Positions 1 to 10,049 of a DNA stretch of 64,000 nucleotides are shown here, piece after piece (within the stretch, counting starts at the first letter, position 1; each line of letters opens with the position of its first letter). The stretch comes from Tetraselmis striata. Taxonomy: Eukaryota > Chlorophyta > Chlorodendrophyceae > Chlorodendrales > Chlorodendraceae. Where the stretch lies: positions 1 through 64,000 of the forward strand of contig VCJN01002263.1 in assembly GCA_006384855.1 (NCBI GenBank), written 5' to 3'. A program made the position numbers and the translations under genes. The notes under the pieces were generated by a model. That model did no database searches. It saw nothing but the letters and a program-made list of their open reading frames with translations, and was not told the DNA's origin.

Positions 1-617
1 ATATCCGTCTATTATTCTCATAAAATCTACAAACATCACAGATGCGTCCGGGCTCTGCCTGTTGTCCCCCCCGGCGCAGCACGCGTCCGCAGATGTAGGC
101 AGCGTCAGCAACTCGCGTCGCATCAGGCCGCCACGACAATGCAGCGCTTCAAGTGTGACCAATCAGCGATGACGACTTATAAAAAAAGCCGTATGTATGC
201 CTGTGCTGGTAGCGTGGCGGCGGCCCTGCGCGCGTATACGACGAGTACTGCTGGTACCTTGACGCGGCGGTGCGAGAACGAGTACCCTGTCCATGGTCGC
301 CACCCTTTAATATTAGCATAGTGCTACCCGTACTGCTTATTACTGGCGCTGGGTAGGGCTATTCTAATATTAACGGACGGCGACTATGTATTCGTCACAG
401 TACACGCGGGTAGCAGTCGTTCCCCGTTTCCCTCTGGACGCGACTTGCTGATCTCTTCGAGTATAGTATGGGGATGCTAGTCAGCGAGCACCGGTACCAG
501 ACACAAGGCACAACACGGGTCTGCTCTTCTGACATAGTCAACATTAGCTTCACCTGCTGCTGCTTACAGCTCCAAGGGTGCATCTGCTGAGAATTCACTG
601 GCACTTTCCTTTTCGGA

Positions 618-2540
618 ATGGGGATGCTTACAGCTCTAGGACCGTTCTCTATGACCTCGTGCAGGCCACCCGTGCAGGCGGGGAGGTACCTGAAACGCGT
701 GGCAAAGCCATTCCCTGTCACAAAACGGCTGCAGGAGGTTGAGCTTGGTACGACAGCCGCGTTGCGGGTGCGCGGAGGCCGTCAGCCACAGCGCAGATAC
801 GCGGCAGCAGTGATATGCAAGGCTAGCGGTCCGGGGCGGCCAGCAGGCAAATCGCGCTCGGAGTCGGGCGAGGAGCTGTCAGACAAGGCGCAACAAACGG
901 AGGCAGTCCACTCTGCGATTCCCAAGCAGTTTGTTCTGGCTGCTGCTGGAGCGGGGATTCTGGGGACCGGGCTTGATATCACTGGTCCGGAATCAACTCT
1001 ACAGGCGCTGTCGCTGCTTGCGCTCATCGTCGCAGTGCACGAAGCCGGACACTTCGCGGCAGCCAGACTGCAGAACATTTACGTCACGAAATTCTCTATT
1101 GGTTTCGGTCCGACGATTGCCAAGTATCAAGGCCCACAAGTCGAATACTCACTCAGAGCCTTTCCCCTTGGCGGCTTCGTAGCATTCCCGGACGACGACC
1201 CCGAGAGTGACATCGATCCTGACGACCCGAACTTGCTGAGGAATCGCCCACTTTTTGACCGCGCGATAGTCATCAGCGCTGGGGTCATCGCGAACTTTGT
1301 ATTCGCGTACTCGATTCTGTTCACCCAGGTAGGCTCCCAGCCTCCCTGCCTGCGTGATTGCGTGCCCACAACCGAACAATACGCACCGCTGCATGGGCAA
1401 TGGGTAACACTCCAAGAAGCAAACGGAACCACCTGAGGTGAACTTCCCGTGTCAACAGGTCACAACGGTGGGCGTCGCCAACCAGCAGCTGCTGCCAGGC
1501 ATCAGGGTTCCGGAGGTGGTGCGCGCAGGGGTCGCGGATCGGAACGGGATTACATCCGGTGATGTCATCCTGAAAGTGAACGACGTCGCAATGGGGACAG
1601 CCAGAGATGAGGTGGACCGACTGGTGAAGGACATCAAGGTTGCTCCCGTCTGCACCCGCCCCTCGCGTATAGATGAAAACACAGATGACGCATGCACCTG
1701 ACCTTGTGGCATGTGTGCAACTACGCAGAAATCGGACGGCAAGGTGATGGAATTCGAAATCCTCCGCGGGTCTGAGAGCAAGGTGCTCCGCCTCGTCCCT
1801 GAGCTCGCAGACGACGGGTACGGGCGCATCGGTGTGCAGCTGGTGAACAACAGCCGCGTGGACAGGAAGACTGCCGAAAGCGTCCCGGCGGCAGCAAAGC
1901 TCGCCGCGGCGCAGTTTGGATCAATGTTCAACACTGTGGCGACTGGGCTCACTCGGATTGTTGGAAACTTCCAGCAGAGCTCCAAGGACGTAAGTAATCA
2001 GCCCCATCTAACAAGGTCCTGCGGCATGTTGGTTCCGCATTTACAACAGTGACATGGCGCGCACTGAAAGAATGAGTGGGCGACCAAGTGGGGCCGGGGG
2101 GCACGTGATGGGACTGAGATTCTGCTGGCGACTCTCAGGTGTCTGGGCCATTGGCCATTGTCGCAGTCGGCGCTGAGGTTGCTCGGAACGACGCAGCCGG
2201 TCTGTTTCAGTTTGCTGCTCTGGTGAATATCAACTTGGTGGGCGCCCCCCCTTGATTCCCCCACTTCTGCCGCTAGTCCTCACGTGCCTAGCATCTGGCC
2301 CCCGGCTGATGTGGTGTGGCCACCGCGGCCCCGTCTGCTGCTTCGCAGGGTATTGTGAACCTTCTCCCCCTCCCAGCCCTGGATGGGGGGTACCTCGCAC
2401 TGCTGGCTGTGGAGGCCGTCAGAGGCGGGAAGAAGCTCGAGAAGAATGTGGAAGGCGCGATTATGGGTAGTGGCATCCTGCTGCTAACCGCCAGTGGCGC
2501 GCTGCTGGTCTTCCGTGACATCCTCAACTTGGTGAAGTGA
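618..2540 (+). CDS. Site-2 metalloprotease (M50, RseP/ARASP type), five exons
   Basis: Intramembrane zinc metalloprotease that cuts membrane-anchored substrates. My exon model is 618-1328, 1459-1638, 1729-1989, 2139-2237 and 2349-2540. All junctions are GT-AG and phase 0, giving 480 residues and a TGA stop. The zinc motif HEAGH is at residues 141-145 in a hydrophobic segment and the third ligand motif LPALDGG is near residue 429. A PDZ-like domain lies between them, across exons 2-3 (roughly residues 238-330). After HEAGH the sequence FSIGFGP is typical of the RseP branch. The first ~100 residues are basic and Ser/Ala-rich, fitting a plastid transit peptide (inference), and would make it an ARASP-like chloroplast envelope protease. 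The ATG at 618 opens the frame; a second in-frame ATG is at 624. The family is confident; plastid location is inferred. Confidence 0.93.
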
Positions 2541-4124
2541 GCTCTCAACAACACTGCCCAAAGTAGTGTAAGCACAAAGCGGTCGTAACATGTATCATGG
2601 CCCTCGGCGAGCGTGTGGTCGCTGCCCTATGTTACCACGTGGACACAATCCACTGTTATACCATGCATCCCGATGAGATATGATACAGCATCAAACGTGC
2701 TACAGCAGCAATAGGCAGTAACGCCTGTGGCTAGATGTGGTGTGCCCTTCATCGCAACCATTGCAACCCAGATGACTACACCGTGCCTTGGGTTCGCAAT
2801 ATGGTCGTCCCCCCCCCCCCCCCCCCCCCCCCGCCCGGCGCGAATAAGAGAAACAAATCTAAATGATAAGCTCCCCTTGCTCTTCCTTGCGCTTGCTCTT
2901 CCAGGACTGGGATTGTTGGTTCAACAGTTGCGGTAACACCTACTCCTCTGCGGCAGTTGTGCTCCGCAGCCAGTGCATTAATAACACCTCGCTCTGTTAT
3001 ATATGGACAGAGTTCCCTTCTGTATCATTTGTGGTCCTCTGTACATCCTGTGATTATGCGGGGCGGCAGCGCCGCATCTGTACCACCGTAAGAAACTAAT
3101 AAGACGTGGCATAAATATACTTCGGCGAGCGGCGGAGGAAACCTCGGCAAAGTATATGGTTCAGATGTGCACAGGGCATGTCCTGCCACCGTTGCAACCA
3201 TCCCCTGTCAGCTTTTGCGCGGGGTCACGAGTTCGTCGTTTCATTCATCCATTAGTGGTATCTTGCTGCCATATCTACCGCCGCAAGAATGCCTCCTACC
3301 GCAGTGGCGAATATTCATATACATCCGTATTCCTACTTGTAGATGTGCCTGCGCGATTTTTCCTGAGCCACAAAAGGTTACCTCCATCCTCTCTCTCTTG
3401 TTACAAGTACCAAGACGCCCGCACTTTAAAGCACCTTCCGCTATAATGTCACCAGTGGTGAGGGTAGGCGGAGGATTTGGCACATCAAGGCATCGGCCGG
3501 CTATCTAGTAGCTGTAGGAAGCAGCGGCGTGGTACCGCCAAGGGGGGGGAGCACTTGTAGGAACCCATCCCGAGCAACGATGGAAATCGGGAGAGCCGGC
3601 ACGCTGCAGTTTCGTCGCAAGTTGAACTTACATATCAGGTATATACATATAGTATGATGGGGGAGATGTGTGTTTATGTCGCAGCGCGCTCGTGTATGTG
3701 CATATGTGTGTACATTATGTATTCAGTTGGTATATTATATGTTTGGACGCAATGCCTTGGCTGGCCGCAGCCGGCAGTGTATATGTTTTATATAGTACGG
3801 GGCAAAGCAGCGAAACCTCCGGAAATCGGTCCACCTTCCGGAAGTGGGAGGCCTTGTGGTGGACTGCGGGACGGGAAGTTCCAGTGCCTTGGGGGGGGGG
3901 GGGGGGGGGGGTGAAGTCCCACGGCCTGGAACTGCTCTGTCTTGGATGGGTGCTTTTTGGAGGTCCCAAGACGCTTGGTATTTCTTCGTGTGGGGCAGTA
4001 CGCGGCGAGGACTTGCCAGGAGGAAGACCCAGGGGGGGGGAAGCGAACAGTGACAAAAAAGAGGGAGGCGGCGGAGCAAACAGCGGCGATAGCGATGAGG
4101 ACGGCCCCGCCTGCCCGCAGCGCG
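2541..4124. other. Intergenic, no gene seen
   Basis: Lies between the 3' ends of the protease gene (+) and the PTEN-like gene (-). It holds poly-C (about 2811-2832) and poly-G (about 3892-3910) runs and a TG-rich stretch near 3665-3720. Open frames here are short, or are low-complexity frames through the homopolymer runs. It should include the 3' UTRs of both convergent genes. Confidence 0.5.
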
Positions 4125-5199
4125 TCACAGCTCGCAGAAGATGAGCTGCAGCTCCGCTGCGGTGCTCACGCTGCCGCCGCCACGCGGCGGGTCGAGCTTG
4201 CCCGCCGGCAGCACCAGCGGCTGCCCGGGCTGCACGTGGTCCGTGTGCAGCCAGGCGGAGAAGAACTGCCGCTGCTTCGCAAAGGCGCCGGCAAAGGCGG
4301 CGACGCAAATGTCCCCGCGCGGAAGGGGCAGCGGTGCGTGGCGGGCCGCGAGCGCCACGCCGCTGCCTGCGCCCAGCATCATGGGCTTGCACAGCAGCAG
4401 CGCGAGCTCGGGCGCGCCAGGGGGGCCGGGCAGCGGTGCGTCCAGCGCACCGGCGCCGTAGAAGGGCTGCGCCGCCTTGCAGCCCGCACTGGCAAGGAGC
4501 CAAACGCGGCGCAGTGGGGCGGCCGCACCGACCGGGCGCAGCCACAGCGCCACCGCGGCATCGCTGGCCAGGCCCCGTGGCAGCCCGGCGATTGACACGC
4601 CTGCGAGGCCCAGGCGGCGGCAGTCTTGGCCCAGGCAGCCGAGTCTGGGCGGGCGCTGCAGGCGGGCCGGCGGTTGCTGCCGGACGGCGTTGAAGAAGTA
4701 GCGCAGGTAGCGGCGCTGGCTGGCACTCAGCTGGGCGCTCGGGGGGGCAGGGTGGCGCAGGCGCATGCGGCCGAAGTGTGCTAGAGCGGCGTCCGGGCTG
4801 GCAAAGATGCCTTGCCGTAGCAGAAGGCAGCAGATGGCGAGGCCCGTCAGGTGCGCGCCGTCGCCGCACTGCACGACCGCCACGTTGGACGGTCCCCGCA
4901 GCCAGGCCATCGCATCCTCCGCAAACGCGCCGATGGCCTCCAATGACAGCGGCGCGCCCTCCGAGGGGGCGCTCCCCTGAGCCGGAGCGCGCCTCTTTCC
5001 TTCCTTGCTGACGGGGTGTGACGCCCCCTGCAAGCCTGCCAGTGCCTCCCCGTTGGCGGTGAGCGCCTCGAGGTCGTAGCGCCGATAGCGGCCGGGATGA
5101 GTGGCCTCCAGGAAGCGCACCACCTCCGCCTCTGAGTCGCGCCCAAGGGTGGAGCCGAAGCCACCCCCACCCAGGGCGGGAGCACGCAGGGCGATGATC
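4125..5199 (-). CDS. PTEN-like protein, 3'-terminal exon; active site degenerate
   Basis: The final exon of a PTEN/tensin-family gene. It starts after a splice acceptor at 5200 (ending CAG) and runs to a TGA at 4125-4127. The first residues, IIALRAPA, then EVVRFLEATHPGRYRRYD, follow the N-terminal part of the PTEN phosphatase domain. The P-loop region reads VVQCGDGAHLTG, then helices ending in SQRRYLRYFF, as in PTEN. The catalytic Cys is kept, but the Arg of the Cys-x5-Arg loop is Leu and the preceding His is Gln, so lipid phosphatase activity is unlikely. The rest (about 170 residues) matches the place of the C2 membrane-binding domain. A sense-strand poly-C run (5223-5236) lies just upstream of the acceptor. 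The 5' exon coding roughly the first 30 residues was not found upstream. Auxilin/GAK-type PTEN-like domains are an alternative, but the N-terminal match favours PTEN. Confidence 0.8.
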
Positions 5200-8126
5200 C
5201 TGCCAGGAAAAACATTGGATTTGGGGGGGGGGGGGGCGGGCGGGGATCAGTGTCAGCACTACTCCCTACCACTACCGTAGAATCAAAAACGGTCCGCGAG
5301 GCCAAAATATGATGCATTGATTTGCACCTTTGCGCCGGAATATTTGCGCTTTATTCTGACTCATTTCTCCATTTCAATAATTATTTCGTCTTGGGGCGGG
5401 GGGTTCAATAATGTTATTTCTCCGCATACCGTTTGTGTTTGTACGGTACGTCTAGCTTGAGTATTTACAATACCAACCGCCCGATGATTTTTTCCATACG
5501 GCAGTTGATAGGTACATTTAATCAGCCCCGACAGTTGCTATCATTACGCGTTCACATGCATTGATACACATCGCATCACTTTGACACAGCGGTGATCGGC
5601 AAGTCGCAGTTGCGTCGTGCCGCCGGAACCGGAAGTTGGCTGGGGACGTTGTGGGCGCAGCGGCAGGTTAGGATTAAATGATGACCGAGGCATTAATCCG
5701 CCTGCTGGCTACTTCTGGCAGGTGGCTTGCGACCAGGGCGTGCCTGGAGAGCATGGAGAGGGTGGGTGGGGTGTTGGCGGGAAGGGGGGGGGGGTATCCA
5801 TGACCATATCCCACTTCATGGCAATCCCTGTGAGAGAACGCCTGCAGAATTGCGTAGCAGGAAAAAAGGAAAGTGCGTGGGTTTTTACATAAGCATCTGT
5901 CCCTTCCGAATGTAAACACAGAATAACCCTTGAATGTATTAGAATAGCCACAGCAACCACAGACTGAAGACCTGCGCCGTGTGAATGAGAAACCGGCCAG
6001 TACAGGTACAGGTAGCGACTAGTAATTAATAGGGTTAGGCTATGCATCGCTGCTTACGACGGCCGCAGTCGTAGAGGCGGTTCTGACATGGGCTCATGGC
6101 TTCCCGGTCCGTTGGTCCACACACACCCCCCCGGCAGGGAGAGATACAACACGAATAGCACACAAGATAGTCCGACTCATTTACATCTTTGCAATTCACA
6201 TTTTTTCCTTTAAATCTTAGGGACTCGCGAAGCCAATATTAGCCACCCTGTACATATACACGCGATGTTACACTTTATCATACTACAGCGATAACACGAT
6301 AAATACCTGTACCCAAAATTATTACGGTGAAGTAGCTGTAAAGTACAAGTACCCCCGCACGAGGGCCCGAACCCTGTATGTGTATGTCCAGCATGAGATC
6401 ATGACCCAACAGGCACGTGCAATGCGTGCCACAATGACGCTAGATCGCGATCCTTAGATCCAGGGTAGCCGATTGGATGAAAATGTTACGGTACACGTAC
6501 CGGCACTCGAAGTCGCTCACAATCCTAATGTACATGCATGGGTGTGTGCGTGCATTCGTGCGTGTTTATTAAATGCGTACAGGTATATAACATAGTCGCT
6601 ATATGTGTGTGTGGCTCGGGCAATGATTTCGGGTAATGACTACCCGTACATATGACCGTGTAACAGGCCAGTATGCGAGGTTCGCAGCGCGGTAAATAGT
6701 GTGTACCGGTAGCGCGGAGGGTACGGATTGTCGTACCTCGTAATCCTTAATGCCCGGAGGGTACGGATTGTCTTTACTCCTGGCGATACCGGTATCATAG
6801 TCGCTGCCTTCTGCTTTACCCGTGCCGGACTACCGATGATTGCGCGCAGCACGTGCGCTAATACTCGCCCCCGCATCGCATCACGGGACCCCGGCCGCGG
6901 AGGATTTACGCAACGGTGCTCACGTGCCCCCGTGCGCACGTGCTGCGGAGGAATCCGCACCGCAGTGGCCCGCGTCGAGCCGGAGAAGGCGTGCTGCTGC
7001 GACCAGGCAGTCGCTCCCAAAGACAGCATGGACCGTGATCCGAACGACTAGGCCGTGAAAGCCCTACGAGTGAAAGACCGGTGCCTGCAAGTAGGCCGGC
7101 GCAACTACGAGGATTGTCCGACTGGTCGGCGGGCGGGGAGGCGTACCGGGGTGTAACGTAGCTGAGATTTAGGTTGAAGGGCGGGCCGCCTTGGGACGCC
7201 GCCGCCCGGAAGCGCGCGGTCTCGACGCCCCCCAGCCACCGAAATGCCGACTTGAGAGACACAAGCACAGTGGAAGTGGGCGAGTCCACGTGCAGGACGC
7301 GGGTGTCCGCCGGCAGGCTGTACGAGCGGCCTAGCGGCAGGGCCGACACGCGGCGGGGCTCCTCAGATGAGAAAGACGAGGCCGACCGTCCGAGCATGGT
7401 GAAGGCGCCACTTGTCTAGCGCCTCAGCGACTCTAGCGACTGCTTCGAATCTGACGATGGATCCGATTTTGTGAAAATCGTGGCCGAGTGGACCTTGACG
7501 AGGCGGGAACGGCAGGCGGAGGCCCCGCGGGCGGCGGTGGGGGAGGGAGTGGTTCCGACAACGTTAGGCGGGATTGGGAAACGATTATTTGATGCGATTC
7601 TGCTGATGCCGGTCGTGACGTGCCGCCCGGCGCCCGACTGATTGCCAACGACTTTCAAGATACATACAAAGTACTGTTCGAAGAAGAGATCCCGAGTGGA
7701 TTCGACCATCCTGCTTGGCTGAATGAAAAAATCGACAGCTCCGAGCCTGGCGCCTGACAGTGGATGAAAGTGCTGAGCACCACGGCTAAATACACATTTA
7801 TTATTACATTGATTTTACAACAATTGGACGTTCAGTGAATCAGTTAGTCGCTAATACGGGTATCGTAGCTCGATGGCCCGAGGCGGACGGTAGTTGGACA
7901 TGCTGAGAAAGTGAGAATCCGGCTAGGAGAAATAATCCTGACTACGATGGATGAAATCGTTTATCGAATGTGCAATACTGTAACAGTGTGAACGGGGATA
8001 TCCCTACAATCCCTGGTGCAGGGATTCCTGTTCTTGTACTTTGATGATACATCATATTACCGTAAATAAGTATCTAAGATATGAAAATACAGTTACGGCC
8101 TTAATACGGGTAGCGAACACGGCGGC
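5200..8126. other. Gene-poor interval upstream of the PTEN-like exon
   Basis: Must contain the missing 5' exon(s) and promoter of the PTEN-like gene, if the gene is complete; I could not identify them. Otherwise AT-richer sequence with short direct repeats, for example an 18-bp unit starting CGGAGGGTACGG at about 6715 and 6755. The short word TAGTCGCT recurs, as at about 6592 and 7844. No recognisable protein or RNA. Confidence 0.4.
6906..7397 (-). CDS. Hypothetical ORF, 163 codons
   Basis: Open frame on the minus strand starting with an ATG at 7395-7397. It is GC-rich, like the genuine exons nearby, while its surroundings are AT-richer. The first ~85 residues, up to FNLNLSYVTP, look more protein-like than the Arg/Pro/Cys-rich tail, so only the first part may be an exon. 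No domain recognised. Could be an exon of an unknown gene or a repeat-derived fragment. Confidence 0.2.
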   Translation of the reverse strand: MLGRSASSFSSEEPRRVSALPLGRSYSLPADTRVLHVDSPTSTVLVSLKSAFRWLGGVETARFRAAASQGGPPFNLNLSYVTPRYASPPADQSDNPRSCAGLLAGTGLSLVGLSRPSRSDHGPCCLWERLPGRSSTPSPARRGPLRCGFLRSTCARGHVSTVA

Positions 8127-8262
8127 GCAATAGTCGCTAATCCTTACATATACAGGTACCGGTGTGAATTACAAAAAGGGCAGTTCCCCAGAATTAGAAA
8201 ATCAACAGCACAGCAAGCCGCCTAAAAGCGGCCCGCATCCCGCATACAGGTACCGGTAGTGG
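8127..8262 (+). repeat. Dispersed repeat, inverted partner at 16636-16760
   Basis: About 100 bp from GTGAATTACAAAAAGGGCAG through the AAAGCGGCCCGCATCCCGCA block matches the reverse complement of 16639-16745 with few differences. It begins next to the recurrent word TAGTCGCTAATCCTTA and ends just upstream of the LINE-like ORF at 8278. Function unknown; likely part of a transposable element. Confidence 0.6.
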
Positions 8263-8277
8263 GCGCTAGCAGGAAAT

Positions 8278-9009
8278 ATGCTTGCCGCAATGCCGCGATT
8301 AATACTGGTAAGGATTACTGGTACCAGTAATAATATTATGTGGGCATCTGCGGCAATTGATGCGGGGGCGGTGCTTGACCGTGACCGCTCGGGAGCCGGC
8401 GACTTGACCCTTGAGACGAGTGGGCTGCGCCCAGCGGACCGCTCGCGGCCGTCGGACCTGACGCTGGCGGGGTGGGGAGGGGCAGCGTGCGATTACATGA
8501 TCGACTTCGCGTGCGTGTCCTCCACGACCCCCACTTGGAGCAACGACCCCCGCTGGTGCATCCCGGGAATCGCGGCGACCGAGGCGGAGCATGCTAAGTT
8601 GGCAGCGGACCGGGCGTCTTCCGCCCCAGTGCAGGGTGTTCACCGGTACTACCCTTTTGTGGTTGAGGACCGCGGCCGACTCGGGAAGTCCGCTTTGACT
8701 GTGGTCTACATCTTCGCGGTGCTGTTGGCTGTGCGCAACTTCCCTGGCGGTCCTTCCGCCCCGACCTCTTGCTTTCTTCGTGGTCAATCCGTTCAGGCAC
8801 TTCGAAACTTTGTCGCCGGCCAACCTGCTGAGTTCCGCCGTCACCTGTCGCGCACACGGCGGGGGATGTTGCAGCGGGTCTCGGCTTGCGTGCATGGTAC
8901 CCTGGGCGGCATTCTCTCTGCCGGTGTGCAGATGGCCAAGTCTGATGCGTGTGCTCGTGCCCACTCTGCGTCTTCTCATGTTACTGCTTCCACCCCGCAG
9001 TCGATGTAG
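8278..9009 (+). CDS. LINE-like ORF C-terminal fragment (restriction-like endonuclease region)
   Basis: A 243-codon frame from ATG to TAG. The central part reads RPSDLTLAGW, then DFACVSS, then EAEHAKLAADRA, and then HRYYPFVVEDRGRLGKSAL. This order resembles the restriction-endonuclease-like C-terminal domain of R2/Dualen-type non-LTR retrotransposon polyproteins: an RPxD motif, a catalytic D, a Lys-bearing helix, and then the fVPfvveT-type segment. There is no reverse transcriptase upstream, so this is a 5'-truncated copy. A 3' tail shared with two other places in the window begins 25 bp after the stop. Assignment is from motif memory and is moderate. Confidence 0.5.
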   Translation: MLAAMPRLILVRITGTSNNIMWASAAIDAGAVLDRDRSGAGDLTLETSGLRPADRSRPSDLTLAGWGGAACDYMIDFACVSSTTPTWSNDPRWCIPGIAATEAEHAKLAADRASSAPVQGVHRYYPFVVEDRGRLGKSALTVVYIFAVLLAVRNFPGGPSAPTSCFLRGQSVQALRNFVAGQPAEFRRHLSRTRRGMLQRVSACVHGTLGGILSAGVQMAKSDACARAHSASSHVTASTPQSM

Positions 9010-9033
9010 AGGACCTTTCTGATTGCCTTTTAT

Positions 9034-9077
9034 TTTGGTGATTTCCGATATCGCCTTCTGCTGCTAGCTCATGTAGT
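9034..9077 (+). repeat. LINE 3'-terminal repeat, copy 1
   Basis: Contains GTGATTTCCGATATCGCC and then CTGCTGCTAGCTCATGTA. The same block occurs at 19075-19112 (+) and in reverse complement at 45245-45278. It lies directly after the LINE-like ORF stop, so it is probably that family's 3' untranslated end. Confidence 0.65.
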
Positions 9078-9145
9078 AATAATATAATAGGCAGATAAGA
9101 TCCAGTCCCTCCCGACCCCGATCATCACTGGTAATCATTAAAGAT

Positions 9146-9396
9146 AAGGTACATCCCGTGTCCGCTCGGTTGAGCGGTCGTCTCGTACGCGAGAAGTCCC
9201 GGTATCGAATCTTGGTCGATGTATTTCGGCAATTTCGTCCCGGCGTGTCCCGGGTTTTGCCCTTCGGGGTTCGAATGAGGCACTGGTCTACGGGCTATGC
9301 CAGACCTACGACCGGGGGTACCCCTGCAATGACTGCAATAGGCGCAAACGAGATGAAGTGCTGGGGCGGCTTCGGCCAATGTCCCGGGGCGAACTT
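9146..9396 (+). mobile_element. tRNA-related SINE, copy 1
   Basis: Shares a framework with 55746-55936: AAGGTACATCCC at the start, a GCTC-GGTT-GAGC stem-loop like a tRNA D arm, and a possible anticodon-arm hairpin. A degenerate B-box-like region and the shared words CGTGTCCC, CCCTTCGGG, TTCGAATGAG and GGCTATGCCAGA follow. The second copy has a perfect Pol III B box. This copy has about 60 bp of extra sequence near its 3' part. Confidence 0.6.
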
Positions 9397-9665
9397 TACC
9401 CCCTCTAGTCGTCCTACTCTACCCCCCGTACTCTAGTTTCCTGTCCCGGGGCGGAACAAAAATATGAGATACCGGCCCGGGACGTACCACCGTATAGAAT
9501 AAACCGTATAGAATGAGATGCCGACACTTTGCTTTAATATAGGAGTTAGGAGTAATATATTTGTGGTCGCTATTACGCGGTCCGACTCGGACTCTACTCG
9601 TACCACAGCAGGTAGTCTTCACGAACCGTACTCCCGGTACTACGCCGATGGCGGACGATATCGTA

Positions 9666-9996
9666 TTTCAAAGTTGAGTCTGGTTTTGCCAAAAAGGTCG
9701 CGCAGGCTGTTTTACACGGTCAAGAGCCGAAATTGGCAGGAAGGTTTAGCGAAAAGCGTGGAGGGAAAACGGAGTCAGGGGGGGCGCTGCGTGGAACGCA
9801 GCGAAAACTGGAAGATGGCAGGCTCAGCTGTTCTGGCTGCTTTTATGTCTACTCGTGCTGCACCCAACAAGGGCGCAACAACAGTTACTAGTTCCCGTAC
9901 CACTGCGCAGCACTTGTAGCTGAAAAGCGGTTAGGTCAAGGATGGAAACCCCATAAACTAGTTTAGATCATTTCAAAGTTGAGTCTGGTTTTGCCA
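9666..9996 (-). repeat. B1-A2-B2 terminal block of copy A
   Basis: Sense order: B1 (9996-9971, GGCAAAACCAGACTCAAC and on), A2 (9970-9785, ending in an 8-bp-stem hairpin CGCTGCGT/ACGCAGCG with a 3-nt loop), then B2 (9784-9666, ending with the B1 sequence). These split direct repeats should allow a circular intermediate to be restored and resolved by the recombinase. Confidence 0.8.
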
Positions 9997-10049
9997 GTCT
10001 TGAGCGAACGGAGAGAGCGGGGGATTGACGGAGAAGGGGTAGCGCCAAG

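Noticed and set aside
3715-5259. 514-codon open frame on the minus strand overlapping the PTEN-like exon
   Set aside because: It is an Arg/Pro/Ala-rich frame in the shadow of the GC-rich PTEN-like exon and passes through a poly-G run; the other frame has clear homology.
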